Source: Shinella zoogloeoides
GTDB lineage: Bacteria; Pseudomonadota; Alphaproteobacteria; Rhizobiales; Rhizobiaceae
DNA: 64,000 nucleotides
Reading direction: 5' to 3'
Assembly (NCBI RefSeq): GCF_022682305.1
Contig: NZ_CP093528.1
Span: 633,501 to 697,500 of the forward strand
Numbering within the stretch: position 1 is the stretch's first letter; each line of letters opens with the position of its first letter. A model generated the notes under the pieces. The model was not told the origin of the DNA, did not search any database, and saw only the letters and a list, made by a program, of their open reading frames with translations. This document shows, piece by piece, positions 1 to 9,957 of this stretch. The position numbers and the translations under genes were made by a program.

Positions 1-7
1 GCGGCGC

Positions 8-35
8 TTTATAATTGGTTTTTTTAGGCCATCAA
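8..35 (-). promoter_or_regulatory. Candidate promoter leading out of the window
   Basis: On the minus strand a -35-like TTGATG (35-30) is followed after 16 bases by TATAAA (13-8), inside a markedly AT-rich stretch (1-80) for this GC-rich sequence. It would drive a gene beyond the left edge. The 10-base palindrome ATTGTACAAT (52-61) lies just upstream and could be an operator. This is pattern matching only. Confidence 0.3.
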
Positions 36-107
36 CGGCTTTTTGATAATTATTGTACAATTGGAAAAATTCTTTTCACGGCAACGATGCAGGTCACCGT
101 CCTCGCG

Positions 108-140
108 CAAAGAAAAAGGGCGGTCCGAAGACCGCCCTTT
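108..140 (-). terminator. Rho-independent terminator of groESL
   Basis: Read on the minus strand, a perfect 10-bp stem (AAAGGGCGGT at 115-124 pairing with ACCGCCCTTT at 131-140) closes a CTTCGG loop of the stable UUCG type and runs into a T-rich tract. It lies about 40 bases after the groEL stop, so it should end the groESL transcript. Confidence 0.85.
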
Positions 141-182
141 CATGACTGAACCGGATGGCTCAGATGTGAAGGCTTTCGCCTA

Positions 183-1862
<1,680 letters not shown>

Positions 1863-1873
1863 TTACCGGCAGA

Positions 1874-2170
1874 TCAGCCGATGATGCCCATGATGTCGGC
1901 TTCCTTCATGATCAGAAGGTCTTCGCCGTCGAGCTTGACTTCGGTGCCCGACCACTTGCCGAACAGAACGCGGTCGCCAGCCTTGACGTCGAGCGCGATG
2001 ACCTTGCCGGATTCATCACGGGCGCCGGCGCCGACGGCGACGACTTCGCCTTCCTGCGGCTTTTCCTTGGCGGTGTCCGGAATGATGATCCCGCCCTTGG
2101 TCTTTGCTTCGGACTCGACGCGACGAACGACGACGCGATCGTGAAGCGGGCGGAAGGTGGTGCTTGCCAT
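1874..2170 (-). CDS. groES: 10 kDa co-chaperonin GroES
   Basis: GroES is the heptameric lid that caps GroEL during folding. The 98-residue protein starts [15 protein letters not shown] and has the mobile-loop region [16 protein letters not shown] and the C-terminal DILGII-like segment (DIMGIIG). It is the first gene of the operon. A promoter and a CIRCE inverted repeat lie 60-130 bases upstream, so heat-inducible expression through HrcA release is expected. Length and sequence are ordinary for the family. Confidence 0.98.
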   Translation of the reverse strand: MASTTFRPLHDRVVVRRVESEAKTKGGIIIPDTAKEKPQEGEVVAVGAGARDESGKVIALDVKAGDRVLFGKWSGTEVKLDGEDLLIMKEADIMGIIG

Positions 2171-2233
2171 TGTCTTATCCCTCGATCGAATGACATTGCG
2201 GGTCCCGAAATGGATGGACCCGATGGATTGATG

Positions 2234-2260
2234 TTAGCACTCACCGTTCAGGAGTGCTAG
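2234..2260 (-). promoter_or_regulatory. CIRCE operator (HrcA binding site)
   Basis: The inverted repeat TTAGCACTC (2234-2242), 9-base spacer, GAGTGCTAG (2252-2260) matches the CIRCE consensus TTAGCACTC-N9-GAGTGCTAA at all but the last base. It lies at or just downstream of the expected transcription start of groES, the usual position for repression by HrcA. Confidence 0.95.
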
Positions 2261-2268
2261 CGATGCCG

Positions 2269-2297
2269 AGATAGGCGGCGGCGGGTTTGGAGTCAAG
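2269..2297 (-). promoter_or_regulatory. groESL promoter
   Basis: On the minus strand CTTGAC (2297-2292) is separated by 17 bases from CTATCT (2274-2269). This matches the rhizobial housekeeping consensus CTTGAC-N17-CTATAT. Transcription would begin near 2262, directly in front of the CIRCE element. Some overlap with an RpoH-type promoter cannot be excluded. Confidence 0.8.
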
Positions 2298-2492
2298 AAC
2301 GACGCCGCGAATTTATTTCGGCCGGAATGGTTACCGCAGCCGGCAGATGGGAGCGCCATCGCACGTCATCAAGGCAGGGGTATGAAAATTTGTCCGTTTG
2401 CCTGTGGATGGGGCAAATTTGCGGGAAGAGGCTTGTTTTCTTGGCTTTGCTTTGCAATGTCAGCCGGGCTGAATTCGATACGGAACCCCCTG

Positions 2493-3341
2493 ATGGCTCA
2501 ACGCATCCAATCCTTCCGCGACATCGCCTCGCAATACGACGTGGTGCTCTGCGACGTCTGGGGCGTCCTGCACAACGGCGTCGAGGCCTTCGCCTACGCC
2601 TCCGAGGCCTTGGCCGAAGCCCGCGCCGCCGGCCTGACGGTCGTGCTCATCACCAATTCCCCGCGTCCCCATCCGGGCGTCAAGGTGCAGATCCGCGGCC
2701 TCGGCGTGCTGGACGAGGCCTATGACCGTATCGTCACCTCCGGCGACGTCACCCGCGCGCTGATCGAGGAGGCTCCGAAGAAGATCTGGTTCATCGGCGC
2801 GGACAAGGATCATCCCTTGCTCGACGATCTCGGCACCGAACAGGTGGGCCTGGACGAGGCGGATGTCGTGGTCTGCGCGGGCCTGCGCGACGACGAGGTG
2901 GAGACCATCGAGGACTACCGCGCGGAACTGACGGCGCTTGCCGCCCGCAAACTGCCCTTCATCTGCGCCAATCCCGACCTCATCGTCGAGCGCGGCCACA
3001 AGCTCATCCCCTGCGCCGGCGCGCTCGCGCAGCTTTATGAAGACCTCGGCGGTGCGACCCGCATCGCCGGAAAGCCGTATCGGCCGATCTACGAGAAGTC
3101 GTTGGCCGAGGCGCGCGCGGTGCGCGGCGATTTCGACCTTTCGCGCGTCATCGCCGTCGGCGACGGCATGCCGACGGACGTGCGCGGCGCCGAAGCCTTC
3201 GGTCTCGACGTGCTCTACATTTCCGGCGGCATTCATGCGCAGCACTATGTCGAGGGTGGCCGCACCGACGAGGGCAAGCTGGCCGCCTTCCTCGCGGAAG
3301 AGAACGCCCATCCGAAATGGTGGATACCCCGGCTTCAGTGA
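2493..3341 (+). CDS. HAD superfamily hydrolase, TIGR01459-like (NagD-related)
   Basis: The 282-residue protein belongs to the HAD class IIA group related to NagD phosphatases; the substrate is unknown. Motif I reads LCDVWGVLHNG: the nucleophilic Asp is present but the usual acid two positions later is Trp, a variant I recall as characteristic of this subfamily. The motif II region is LITNSPRP, and motif IV is GDGMPTDVRGA near the C-terminus. I chose the ATG at 2493 because it gives the usual family length; the reading frame stays open upstream to 2382 but that part has no family-like sequence. ribF follows after 19 bases, suggesting cotranscription. Confidence 0.88.
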   Translation: MAQRIQSFRDIASQYDVVLCDVWGVLHNGVEAFAYASEALAEARAAGLTVVLITNSPRPHPGVKVQIRGLGVLDEAYDRIVTSGDVTRALIEEAPKKIWFIGADKDHPLLDDLGTEQVGLDEADVVVCAGLRDDEVETIEDYRAELTALAARKLPFICANPDLIVERGHKLIPCAGALAQLYEDLGGATRIAGKPYRPIYEKSLAEARAVRGDFDLSRVIAVGDGMPTDVRGAEAFGLDVLYISGGIHAQHYVEGGRTDEGKLAAFLAEENAHPKWWIPRLQ

Positions 3342-3360
3342 CGGGACGGAGACGGTCGGC

Positions 3361-4341
3361 ATGACGGTATTTCACAGGAACGAGACCAAGCAGCCGCTGC
3401 CGGAGCATCTGCGCGGCGGCGTCATCGCCATCGGCAATTTCGACGGCGTGCATCGCGGCCACCAGGCGGTGCTGCAGCGTGCCCTCGACATCGCGACTGA
3501 GCGCGGCATTCCGGCGCTCGTCCTCACCTTCGAGCCGCATCCGCGCACCGTCTTCCGCCCGGAGCGCCCCGTCTTCCGCATCACGCCGGCCCCGCTGAAA
3601 GCCCGCATCCTTGAGGGCATGGGTTTTTCCGCCGTCATCGAATACCCGTTCGACCGCGGTTTTTCCGAAATCTCCGCCCATGATTTCATCCGCGCCATCC
3701 TCCTCGACTGGTTGCACGCCTCCGAAGTCGTCACCGGCTTCGATTTCCATTTCGGCAAGGGCAGGGAAGGCGGTCCGGCCTTCCTGATGGCGGCCGGCCA
3801 GGAGAACGGCTTCGGCGTCACGCTGGTCGACGCCTTCCGCGACGAGAACGCCTCGGTCATCTCCTCCAGCTTCATCCGCTCGCTGCTCCACGAGGGCGAG
3901 GTCGCGGAAGCGGCGGGCCAGCTCGGCTACCGCTATACGGTCGAGGCCGAGGTGATCGGCGGCAAGCAGCTCGGCCGCACGCTCGGCTATCCCACCGCAA
4001 ACATGCAGCTTCCGCCGGAAGCCGAATTGCGCAACGGCATCTACGCCGTCCGCTTCCGCCGCCCCGACGGCAGCCTGCATGACGGCGTCGCGAGCTACGG
4101 CCGCCGCCCGACGGTCGATGCGGACGGTGCGCCGCTGCTGGAAACCTTCCTCTTCGACTTCTCCGGCGATCTCTACGGCGAAGTCTCCGCCGTCTCCTTC
4201 TTCGGCCACCTGCGCGACGAGCTGAAATTCGACGGCCTCGACGCGCTCGTCGTACAGATGAAGCGCGACGAGGAGGAGGCAAGGGCCTTGCTTTCCGGCG
4301 TCCGCCCGCTTGGGGACATCGACCAGCGGCTCTGTTTCTAG
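3361..4341 (+). CDS. ribF: Bifunctional riboflavin kinase / FAD synthetase RibF
   Basis: RibF phosphorylates riboflavin to FMN and adenylylates FMN to FAD in the cytoplasm. The 326-residue protein has the N-terminal nucleotidyltransferase signature IGNFDGVHRGHQ and the SSSFIR motif. The C-terminal flavokinase domain carries GRTLGYPTANMQLP, whose PTAN motif binds ATP and Mg. The ATG at 3361 sits just after the HAD gene and before the conserved domain, giving the normal length. ribF next to ileS is a common bacterial arrangement. Confidence 0.96.
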   Translation: MTVFHRNETKQPLPEHLRGGVIAIGNFDGVHRGHQAVLQRALDIATERGIPALVLTFEPHPRTVFRPERPVFRITPAPLKARILEGMGFSAVIEYPFDRGFSEISAHDFIRAILLDWLHASEVVTGFDFHFGKGREGGPAFLMAAGQENGFGVTLVDAFRDENASVISSSFIRSLLHEGEVAEAAGQLGYRYTVEAEVIGGKQLGRTLGYPTANMQLPPEAELRNGIYAVRFRRPDGSLHDGVASYGRRPTVDADGAPLLETFLFDFSGDLYGEVSAVSFFGHLRDELKFDGLDALVVQMKRDEEEARALLSGVRPLGDIDQRLCF

Positions 4342-4342
4342 A

Positions 4343-4696
4343 ATGAACAGCGAGCCCTGCGCTCTCTATCTTTTCCGTTCCGCAGGTTTCGCTCCGGCGG
4401 GTGGCACCGTGGTCAGCATCGCACCGCTGGAAAAGGTCGTTACCGTCTATGGCGGCGGCGGGGCTTTCGATGCGGACGGGCTTTCCGCAGCTTTCGGCGG
4501 GGCGGTGATCTTCAGGGACGAGGCGACGGGCGCGCTCTTCGCCGGTGTCTGGGGCACGCGCAACGCGTCTCGCTTCCGGCGCGAGATGCGCGAGCGCATG
4601 CCTGTCATCCTTCGCCATGAGATGCCGGATGTGCGGCTGGTCGTTCGCAGCGCGGAAGGCAAGCGCCCCGCAAGGCCGCCGCTTGCCGGCAGCTAG
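4343..4696 (+). CDS. Small hypothetical protein
   Basis: This 117-residue open frame starts one base after the ribF stop and has the G/C-rich third positions of the neighbouring genes. I do not recognise a family. The sequence has no signal peptide or clear membrane segment. It is Gly/Ala-rich near the middle (VYGGGGAFDADG), and the C-terminal third is basic (RFRREMRERMP, then EGKRPARPP). The position suggests cotranscription with ribF. It could be a spurious frame in the ribF-ileS gap, although the codon use argues for a real gene. Confidence 0.55.
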   Translation: MNSEPCALYLFRSAGFAPAGGTVVSIAPLEKVVTVYGGGGAFDADGLSAAFGGAVIFRDEATGALFAGVWGTRNASRFRREMRERMPVILRHEMPDVRLVVRSAEGKRPARPPLAGS

Positions 4697-4962
4697 CAGG
4701 CGCTCACGAGGCCAGGCGGTCGATTGCGGCGCTTGCCGTCTTTTCAAAACGCCCAAAAGGCCGTAAGACCGCGCGCATGATGCTCCACCGGCCGACCATC
4801 GCTCTGCGAATTAGTGGCCCGGCCTTCCGCGCGCTCTGAGCGAGGCCGGAAGGTCCGGGATTTCGGGCGTTTCCAGAACGTCCCCGCCGTCATTGCCGGT
4901 GCAGATGACAGATATTTCCCCGCATGCGCGAAAGACCGCGCGACGAGACGATAGCCATACCC

Positions 4963-7854
4963 ATGACCGATACAGCTGAAAAAGTCGATTATTCCTCCAC
5001 GCTCTACCTGCCGCAGACGGATTTCCCGATGCGCGCCGGCCTGCCGCAGAAGGAGCCGGAAACGGTTGCCCGCTGGCAGAAGATGGAGCTTTACAAGAAG
5101 CTGCGCGCCTCCGCCGCCGGCCGCGAAAAGTTCGTGCTGCACGACGGCCCGCCCTATGCCAACGGCAACATCCATATCGGCCACGCGCTGAACAAGATCC
5201 TGAAGGACGTCATCAACCGCTCCTTCCAGATGCGCGGCTACGACGCCAATTACGTGCCCGGCTGGGACTGCCACGGCCTTCCGATCGAATGGAAGATCGA
5301 AGAGAAGTATCGCGAGAAGGGCAGGAACAAGGATGAGGTTCCGGTCAACGAGTTCCGCCAGGAATGCCGTGACTTCGCTTCCGGCTGGATCAAGGTTCAG
5401 ACCGAGGAGTTCAAGCGCCTCGGCATCGAGGGCGACTTCGAGAACCCCTACACGACGATGAACTTCCATGCGGAAGCCCGCATCGCCGGCGAACTGCTGA
5501 AGATCGCGAAAAGCGGCCAGCTCTATCGCGGCTCCAAGCCGGTCATGTGGTCGGTCGTCGAGCGCACGGCGCTGGCCGAGGCCGAGGTCGAATATGCCGA
5601 TGTCGAGAGCGACATGATCTGGGTGAAGTTCCCGATCGTCGAAGGCCCGGCCGATCTCAAGGACAACTTCGTCGTCATCTGGACGACCACGCCCTGGACG
5701 ATCCCCGGCAACCGCGCCATCGCCTTCTCCTCGCGCTATCCCTACGGTCTCTATGAGGTCGAGAGCGCCCAGAACGATTTCGGCCCGCAGCCCGGCGAGA
5801 AGCTGATCTTCGCGACGCGCCTTGCCGACGAGGCCGCCGCCAAGGCGAAGCTCACCTTCAAATTCGTGCGCGACGTCGCGCCGGAAGAACTGGCCGCCAT
5901 CACCTGCGCCCATCCGCTGAAGGGCCTCGGCTACACCTTCCCCGTCCCGCTGCTCGACGGCGACCATGTCACTGACGATGCCGGCACGGGCTTCGTGCAC
6001 ACCGCGCCGAGCCACGGCCGCGAGGACTTTGACGCCTGGACGGCGAAGGCCCGCGAACTGGAAGCGCGCGGCATCTCCTCGAAGATCCCGTTCCCGGTCG
6101 ACGACGCCGGCTTCTACACCGCCGACGCTCCCGGCTTCGAGGGCGCGCGCGTCATGGACGACAACGGCAAGAAGGGCGATGCCAACGAGCGCGTCATCAA
6201 GGCGCTGATCGCGGTGAACACGCTGTTCGCCCGCGGCCGCCTGAAGCACTCCTACCCGCATTCCTGGCGCTCCAAGAAGCCGGTCATCTTCCGCAACACG
6301 CCGCAATGGTTCGTCTACATGGACAAGGAGCTTGGCGACGGCACCACGCTGCGCTCGCGCTCGCTTTCCGCCATCGACGACACCCGCTTCGTGCCTGCCG
6401 CCGGCCAGAACCGCCTGCGCGCCATGATCGAGGGCCGCCCGGACTGGGTGCTGTCGCGCCAGCGCGCCTGGGGCGTGCCGATCGCCATCTTCGCCGACGA
6501 GAACGGCGAGGTTCTGGTCGACGACGCGGTCAATGCCCGCATCCTCGAAGCCTTCGAGAAGGAAGGTGCGGACGCCTGGTTCGCCGAAGGCGCCAAGGAG
6601 CGTTTCCTCGGCAAGGAGCATGACGCGGCCCGCTGGACGCAGGTCATGGACATCCTCGACGTCTGGTTCGATTCGGGTTCTACCCACACCTTCACCCTGG
6701 AAGACCGCCCGGACCTGAAATGGCCGGCCGACGTCTATCTCGAAGGCTCGGACCAGCATCGCGGCTGGTTCCATTCCTCGCTGCTGGAAAGCTGCGCGAC
6801 GCGCGGCCGTGCGCCCTACAACGCCGTCGTCACCCATGGCTTCACCATGGACGAGAAGGGCGAGAAGATGTCGAAGTCCAAGGGCAACGTCGTCTCGCCG
6901 CAGGACGTGATGAAGGAATCGGGCGCCGATATCCTGCGCCTCTGGGTCATGACGACGGACTACTGGGAAGACCAGCGCCTCGGCAAGACCATCATCCAGA
7001 CGAACATCGACGCTTACCGCAAGCTGCGCAACACGGTGCGCTGGATGCTGGGTACGCTGGCGCACGACACGGGCGAGGAGATCGCCCATGCCGACATGCC
7101 GGAGCTGGAGCAGCTCATGCTGCACCGTCTCTCGCAGCTCGATGCGCTGGTGCGTGAGGGCTACGACGCCTTCGACTTCAAGAAGATCGCCCGTGCGCTC
7201 ATCGACTTCTCCAATGTCGAGTTGTCGGCCTTCTACTTCGACGTTCGCAAGGATGCGCTCTACTGCGACGCCCCGTCGTCGCTGAAGCGCCGCGCCAGCC
7301 TGTGCGTCATCCGCAAGCTGTTCGAGTGCCTCGTCTCCTGGCTCGCGCCCATGCTGCCCTTCACGATGGAAGAGGCATGGCTTTCCCGCAAGCCGGATGC
7401 CGTCTCGATCCATCTCGAGCAGTTCCCGGCGGTGCCGGCCGAATGGCGCAACGACGCGCTCGAGGCCAAGTGGGAGAAGATCCGCGATGTGCGCTCGGTC
7501 GTCACCGGCGCGCTGGAGATCGAGCGCCGCGAGAAGCGCATCGGTGCGTCTCTCGAAGCCGCTCCCGTCGTCCATGTCGGCGATGCGGAGCTTCTGAAGG
7601 CGCTGGAAGGTCAGGATTTTGCGGAGATCTGCATCACCTCGGCCATCACGGTCGTTGCCGGCGAAGGTTCGGCCGATGCCTTCCGCCTGCCGGAAGTCGC
7701 CAAGGTTTCCGTCGAGCCGAAGCTTGCCGAAGGCGCCAAGTGCGCCCGTTCCTGGCGCATCACGACCGATGTCGGCTCGGATGCGGACTACCCGGACGTC
7801 TCGGCGCGCGATGCCGCAGCGCTGCGCGAGATCGGCTTCCGCCGCGCGGCCTGA
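4963..7854 (+). CDS. ileS: Isoleucyl-tRNA synthetase
   Basis: IleRS charges tRNA-Ile in the cytoplasm. The 963-residue class I synthetase has the HIGH-type motif [15 protein letters not shown] and the KMSKS motif EKMSKSKGN. The editing (CP1) domain lies between them, with a [10 protein letters not shown] segment. I chose the ATG at 4963; an in-frame ATG at 4924 would add 13 residues with no obvious support. The C-terminal region that holds a four-cysteine zinc site in E. coli IleRS keeps only one cysteine here ([13 protein letters not shown]), so zinc binding is probably lost. A hairpin follows the stop. Confidence 0.97.
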   Translation: MTDTAEKVDYSSTLYLPQTDFPMRAGLPQKEPETVARWQKMELYKKLRASAAGREKFVLHDGPPYANGNIHIGHALNKILKDVINRSFQMRGYDANYVPGWDCHGLPIEWKIEEKYREKGRNKDEVPVNEFRQECRDFASGWIKVQTEEFKRLGIEGDFENPYTTMNFHAEARIAGELLKIAKSGQLYRGSKPVMWSVVERTALAEAEVEYADVESDMIWVKFPIVEGPADLKDNFVVIWTTTPWTIPGNRAIAFSSRYPYGLYEVESAQNDFGPQPGEKLIFATRLADEAAAKAKLTFKFVRDVAPEELAAITCAHPLKGLGYTFPVPLLDGDHVTDDAGTGFVHTAPSHGREDFDAWTAKARELEARGISSKIPFPVDDAGFYTADAPGFEGARVMDDNGKKGDANERVIKALIAVNTLFARGRLKHSYPHSWRSKKPVIFRNTPQWFVYMDKELGDGTTLRSRSLSAIDDTRFVPAAGQNRLRAMIEGRPDWVLSRQRAWGVPIAIFADENGEVLVDDAVNARILEAFEKEGADAWFAEGAKERFLGKEHDAARWTQVMDILDVWFDSGSTHTFTLEDRPDLKWPADVYLEGSDQHRGWFHSSLLESCATRGRAPYNAVVTHGFTMDEKGEKMSKSKGNVVSPQDVMKESGADILRLWVMTTDYWEDQRLGKTIIQTNIDAYRKLRNTVRWMLGTLAHDTGEEIAHADMPELEQLMLHRLSQLDALVREGYDAFDFKKIARALIDFSNVELSAFYFDVRKDALYCDAPSSLKRRASLCVIRKLFECLVSWLAPMLPFTMEEAWLSRKPDAVSIHLEQFPAVPAEWRNDALEAKWEKIRDVRSVVTGALEIERREKRIGASLEAAPVVHVGDAELLKALEGQDFAEICITSAITVVAGEGSADAFRLPEVAKVSVEPKLAEGAKCARSWRITTDVGSDADYPDVSARDAAALREIGFRRAA

Positions 7855-7867
7855 GCGGCTGCCTGTT

Positions 7868-7891
7868 GACGGCCGGTGCTTTCCGGCCGTC
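7868..7891 (+). terminator. Probable ileS terminator hairpin
   Basis: A perfect 9-bp stem GACGGCCGG (7868-7876) / CCGGCCGTC (7883-7891) with a 6-base loop lies 13 bases after the ileS stop. It is followed only by GATTTG, so the T-tract is weak. A second inverted pair, CCGGATGA (7899-7906) and TCATCCGG (7923-7930), follows directly. Confidence 0.5.
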
Positions 7892-8029
7892 GATTTGCCC
7901 GGATGAATTGCGCTTCAAGACATCATCCGGTAATGCTGCCTGAAAATGGTCGGATTGTTCCGCCATGGCACGGCGGACTTTTGCCGCGCGACAGGTTTTC
8001 GGCGTACCGGCTCTGCTGGAAGGGTATTC

Positions 8030-8644
8030 ATGGGAATGACGCGAAATATTCGGGTGCGTACCGGCCTTCTCGGCCTCCTCGGCGGCAGCCTCCTTCTCAC
8101 CGGCTGCATGGGCCCGACCTACGGCACAGACAAGACCGCCGGCGAACAGTTGATCGACGACCTCGGCAATGCCGTCATGATCCAGCCGGACAACAAGGCC
8201 GCCAAGAAGATCCGCTACCAGCCGCGCGGCAGCCTCGTCGTGCCGAAGGACCGGGCCGCCCTGGTCAATCCGCAGCAGTCCGTCGCCTCCAAGGACAATC
8301 CGGAATGGCTGGAAAATCCCGAGGACATGCGCGAGCGCCTGCGTGAGGAGGCGGATGCCAACCTCAACAATCCGGGTTACCGCTCGCCGCTCGTCAGCCA
8401 GAATTCGAACGCTCAGCAACTCGGCTCCGCCTCGCAGACGCAGGCCTACCGCGAAGCCCGCCGCCTGCAGATGGGCGCCTATTCCGACAAGCGCCGCTAC
8501 CTGAGCGATCCGCCGGTCGATTATCGCCGCATGCCGGAAGAGGCGCAGGCCGACCTCGGCGAGCCGGAAAAGCAGAAGGAACGCCGTCGCAAGAAGGAAG
8601 CGAAGGCAGCCAAGCAGGGCAAGTCCGGCTGGTGGCCCTTCTGA
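8030..8644 (+). CDS. Predicted lipoprotein of unknown function
   Basis: The 204-residue protein has a lipoprotein signal peptide: basic N-terminus, hydrophobic LLGLLGGSLLLTGC, and a lipobox cysteine at residue 26. After the cysteine the chain is hydrophilic. It has a basic tail (KQKERRRKKEAKAAKQ) that ends in GWWPF. The ATG at 8030 has GGAAGG 7 bases upstream. A segment YQPRGSLVVPKDRAAL faintly recalls the R-x-P-L-V-V-P region of alphaproteobacterial DUF3035/BamF lipoproteins. That link is only a guess; otherwise I do not recognise it. The GNAT gene follows after 4 bases, so the two are probably cotranscribed. Confidence 0.85.
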   Translation: MGMTRNIRVRTGLLGLLGGSLLLTGCMGPTYGTDKTAGEQLIDDLGNAVMIQPDNKAAKKIRYQPRGSLVVPKDRAALVNPQQSVASKDNPEWLENPEDMRERLREEADANLNNPGYRSPLVSQNSNAQQLGSASQTQAYREARRLQMGAYSDKRRYLSDPPVDYRRMPEEAQADLGEPEKQKERRRKKEAKAAKQGKSGWWPF

Positions 8645-8648
8645 TCCC

Positions 8649-9134
8649 ATGACGGCCTACCGCATCCGCCCCGCGACCGCGGCCGATGCCGCCGTCATCC
8701 TGCGCTTCATCCGCGAACTGGCGGAATACGAGAAGGCGCTGCACGAAGTCGCCGCGACGGAAGACACCGTCGCCGCTTCGATCTTCGGCGAAGGATCGGT
8801 GACGCGCGCCGTGATCTGCGAGACCGTCGATGGCGAGCCGGCAGGCTTTGCCGTGTGGTTCAAGAGCTATTCCACGTGGCTCGCGAAGAACGGCCTCTAT
8901 CTCGAAGACCTCTATGTGACGCCGAAACATCGCGGCGGCGGTGTCGGCAAGAAACTGCTGCGCCATCTCGCACGTGTCGCTATCGAGGAAGGCTGCGCCC
9001 GTTTCGAATGGAGCGTGCTCGACTGGAACGAGCCGGCGATCCGCGTCTACGACGCCATCGGCGCTGAGCCGCAGAACGAGTGGATCCGCTATCGCCTGAC
9101 CGGCGAGAAGCTGAAGCGCTTCGCCGAGGGCTGA
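8649..9134 (+). CDS. GNAT family N-acetyltransferase
   Basis: A 161-residue GCN5-related acetyltransferase, complete from MTAYRIRPATAADAAVI. Motif A is visible as LEDLYVTPKHRGGGVGKKLL, with the RGGGVG acetyl-CoA pyrophosphate loop. It is followed by FEWSVLDWNEPAIRVYDAIGA, typical of the spermidine/diamine-acetyltransferase-like branch. The acceptor substrate cannot be read from the sequence. It follows the lipoprotein gene by 4 bases and ends convergently with the minus-strand gene at 9142. Confidence 0.93.
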   Translation: MTAYRIRPATAADAAVILRFIRELAEYEKALHEVAATEDTVAASIFGEGSVTRAVICETVDGEPAGFAVWFKSYSTWLAKNGLYLEDLYVTPKHRGGGVGKKLLRHLARVAIEEGCARFEWSVLDWNEPAIRVYDAIGAEPQNEWIRYRLTGEKLKRFAEG

Positions 9135-9141
9135 AAGGCGT

Positions 9142-9441
9142 TCATCCGCCGCGTTTCGCCAGCAGCAAGAGATGCAGCGCATGCGCGCCGATAAAGGCGG
9201 CCGCGACGATCAGAAGGGCCGCGAAGGGCTGCCCGCCGAGCGCGAGGGCCGCCAGCAGGATCGTCGCGATGGCGGGCATGCAGGCAAGCGCCCATCCTCG
9301 CGGCAGGCTCCAGTTCGGTTTTCCATCCAGTCCCCATTGCATTGTCAGCCGCGCCTTGCCCGGCGCGATGCGCCGCGCGGCGAAAGCCGACATGAGGACC
9401 ATGACGGCAAGGGTGGCGCAAACGAGGAGTGGTCCCGTCAT
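9142..9441 (-). CDS. Small three-helix membrane protein
   Basis: The 99-residue protein has three hydrophobic stretches, near residues 3-22, 49-70 and 72-95. Between the first two lies MQWGLDGKPNW, which resembles the extracytoplasmic W-x-x-x-G-x-P/D motif of DUF1648/SdpI-like proteins; that assignment is tentative. Its ATG overlaps the tadA stop codon (ATGA at 9441-9438), indicating translational coupling to tadA. Function is unknown. Confidence 0.75.
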   Translation of the reverse strand: MTGPLLVCATLAVMVLMSAFAARRIAPGKARLTMQWGLDGKPNWSLPRGWALACMPAIATILLAALALGGQPFAALLIVAAAFIGAHALHLLLLAKRGG

Positions 9442-9896
9442 GTCTGGCGCCTTTCCCTGAAGAAATCCTTGAGCATATCCGCCGCCTCCGTGCCGCCGAT
9501 GCCGGAATAGACGTCGGGCGCATGGTGGCAGGTGGGCTGGTCGAAGAAGCGCACGCCATTGTCCACCGCGCCGCCTTTGGGGTCTTCCGCGCCATAGTAG
9601 AGCCGGCGGATGCGGGCGAAGGAGATGGCGGCGGCACAGAGCGTGCAGGGCTCCAGCGTCACGTAGAGGTCCGCGCCCGTCAGCCGCTCCTGCCCGAGTG
9701 CGCGGGAGGCCTCGCGAATGACGGCGACCTCGGCATGGGCGGTCACGTCGTTCTCCGCCCGCGTGCGGTTTCCCGACCGCGCGACGACAGTTCCGTCGAG
9801 CACGAGGACCGCGCCGACGGGCACTTCGCCCCGCTCTCCGGCGGTCCTTGCCTCGGCAAGTGCGATCTCCATGAAGCGATTTGTCATGCGCGGCAC
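9438..9896 (-). CDS. tadA: tRNA-specific adenosine deaminase TadA-like
   Basis: A 152-residue zinc-dependent deaminase of the cytidine/adenosine deaminase family. TadA converts the wobble adenosine of tRNA-Arg(ACG) to inosine. The zinc and catalytic motifs are intact: HAEV (His ligand and proton-shuttling Glu) in NDVTAHAEVAVIREA, and PCTLC (two Cys ligands) in VTLEPCTLCAAAI. The start is either GTG at 9896, 5 bases after AGAGG, or the ATG three codons later at 9887; I kept the GTG because of the spacing. It shares an ATGA overlap with the downstream membrane protein gene and is divergent from the rluB-like gene. Confidence 0.92.
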   Translation of the reverse strand: MPRMTNRFMEIALAEARTAGERGEVPVGAVLVLDGTVVARSGNRTRAENDVTAHAEVAVIREASRALGQERLTGADLYVTLEPCTLCAAAISFARIRRLYYGAEDPKGGAVDNGVRFFDQPTCHHAPDVYSGIGGTEAADMLKDFFRERRQT

Positions 9897-9957
9897 GAAT
9901 TCCTCTTAACCCCGGACGCCTGACCTGATAGGACACGGCAAAACGCAGGCAGCACAA

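Noticed and set aside
4697..4962. A regulatory leader or T-box before ileS
   Set aside because: No T-box features and no convincing hairpin or promoter pattern; T-box control is not expected in this lineage.
4744..7575. A 943-codon minus-strand frame antisense to ileS
   Set aside because: It lies over a full, motif-complete ileS, has no recognisable domains and shows the His/Arg/Gly-rich composition of an antisense frame.
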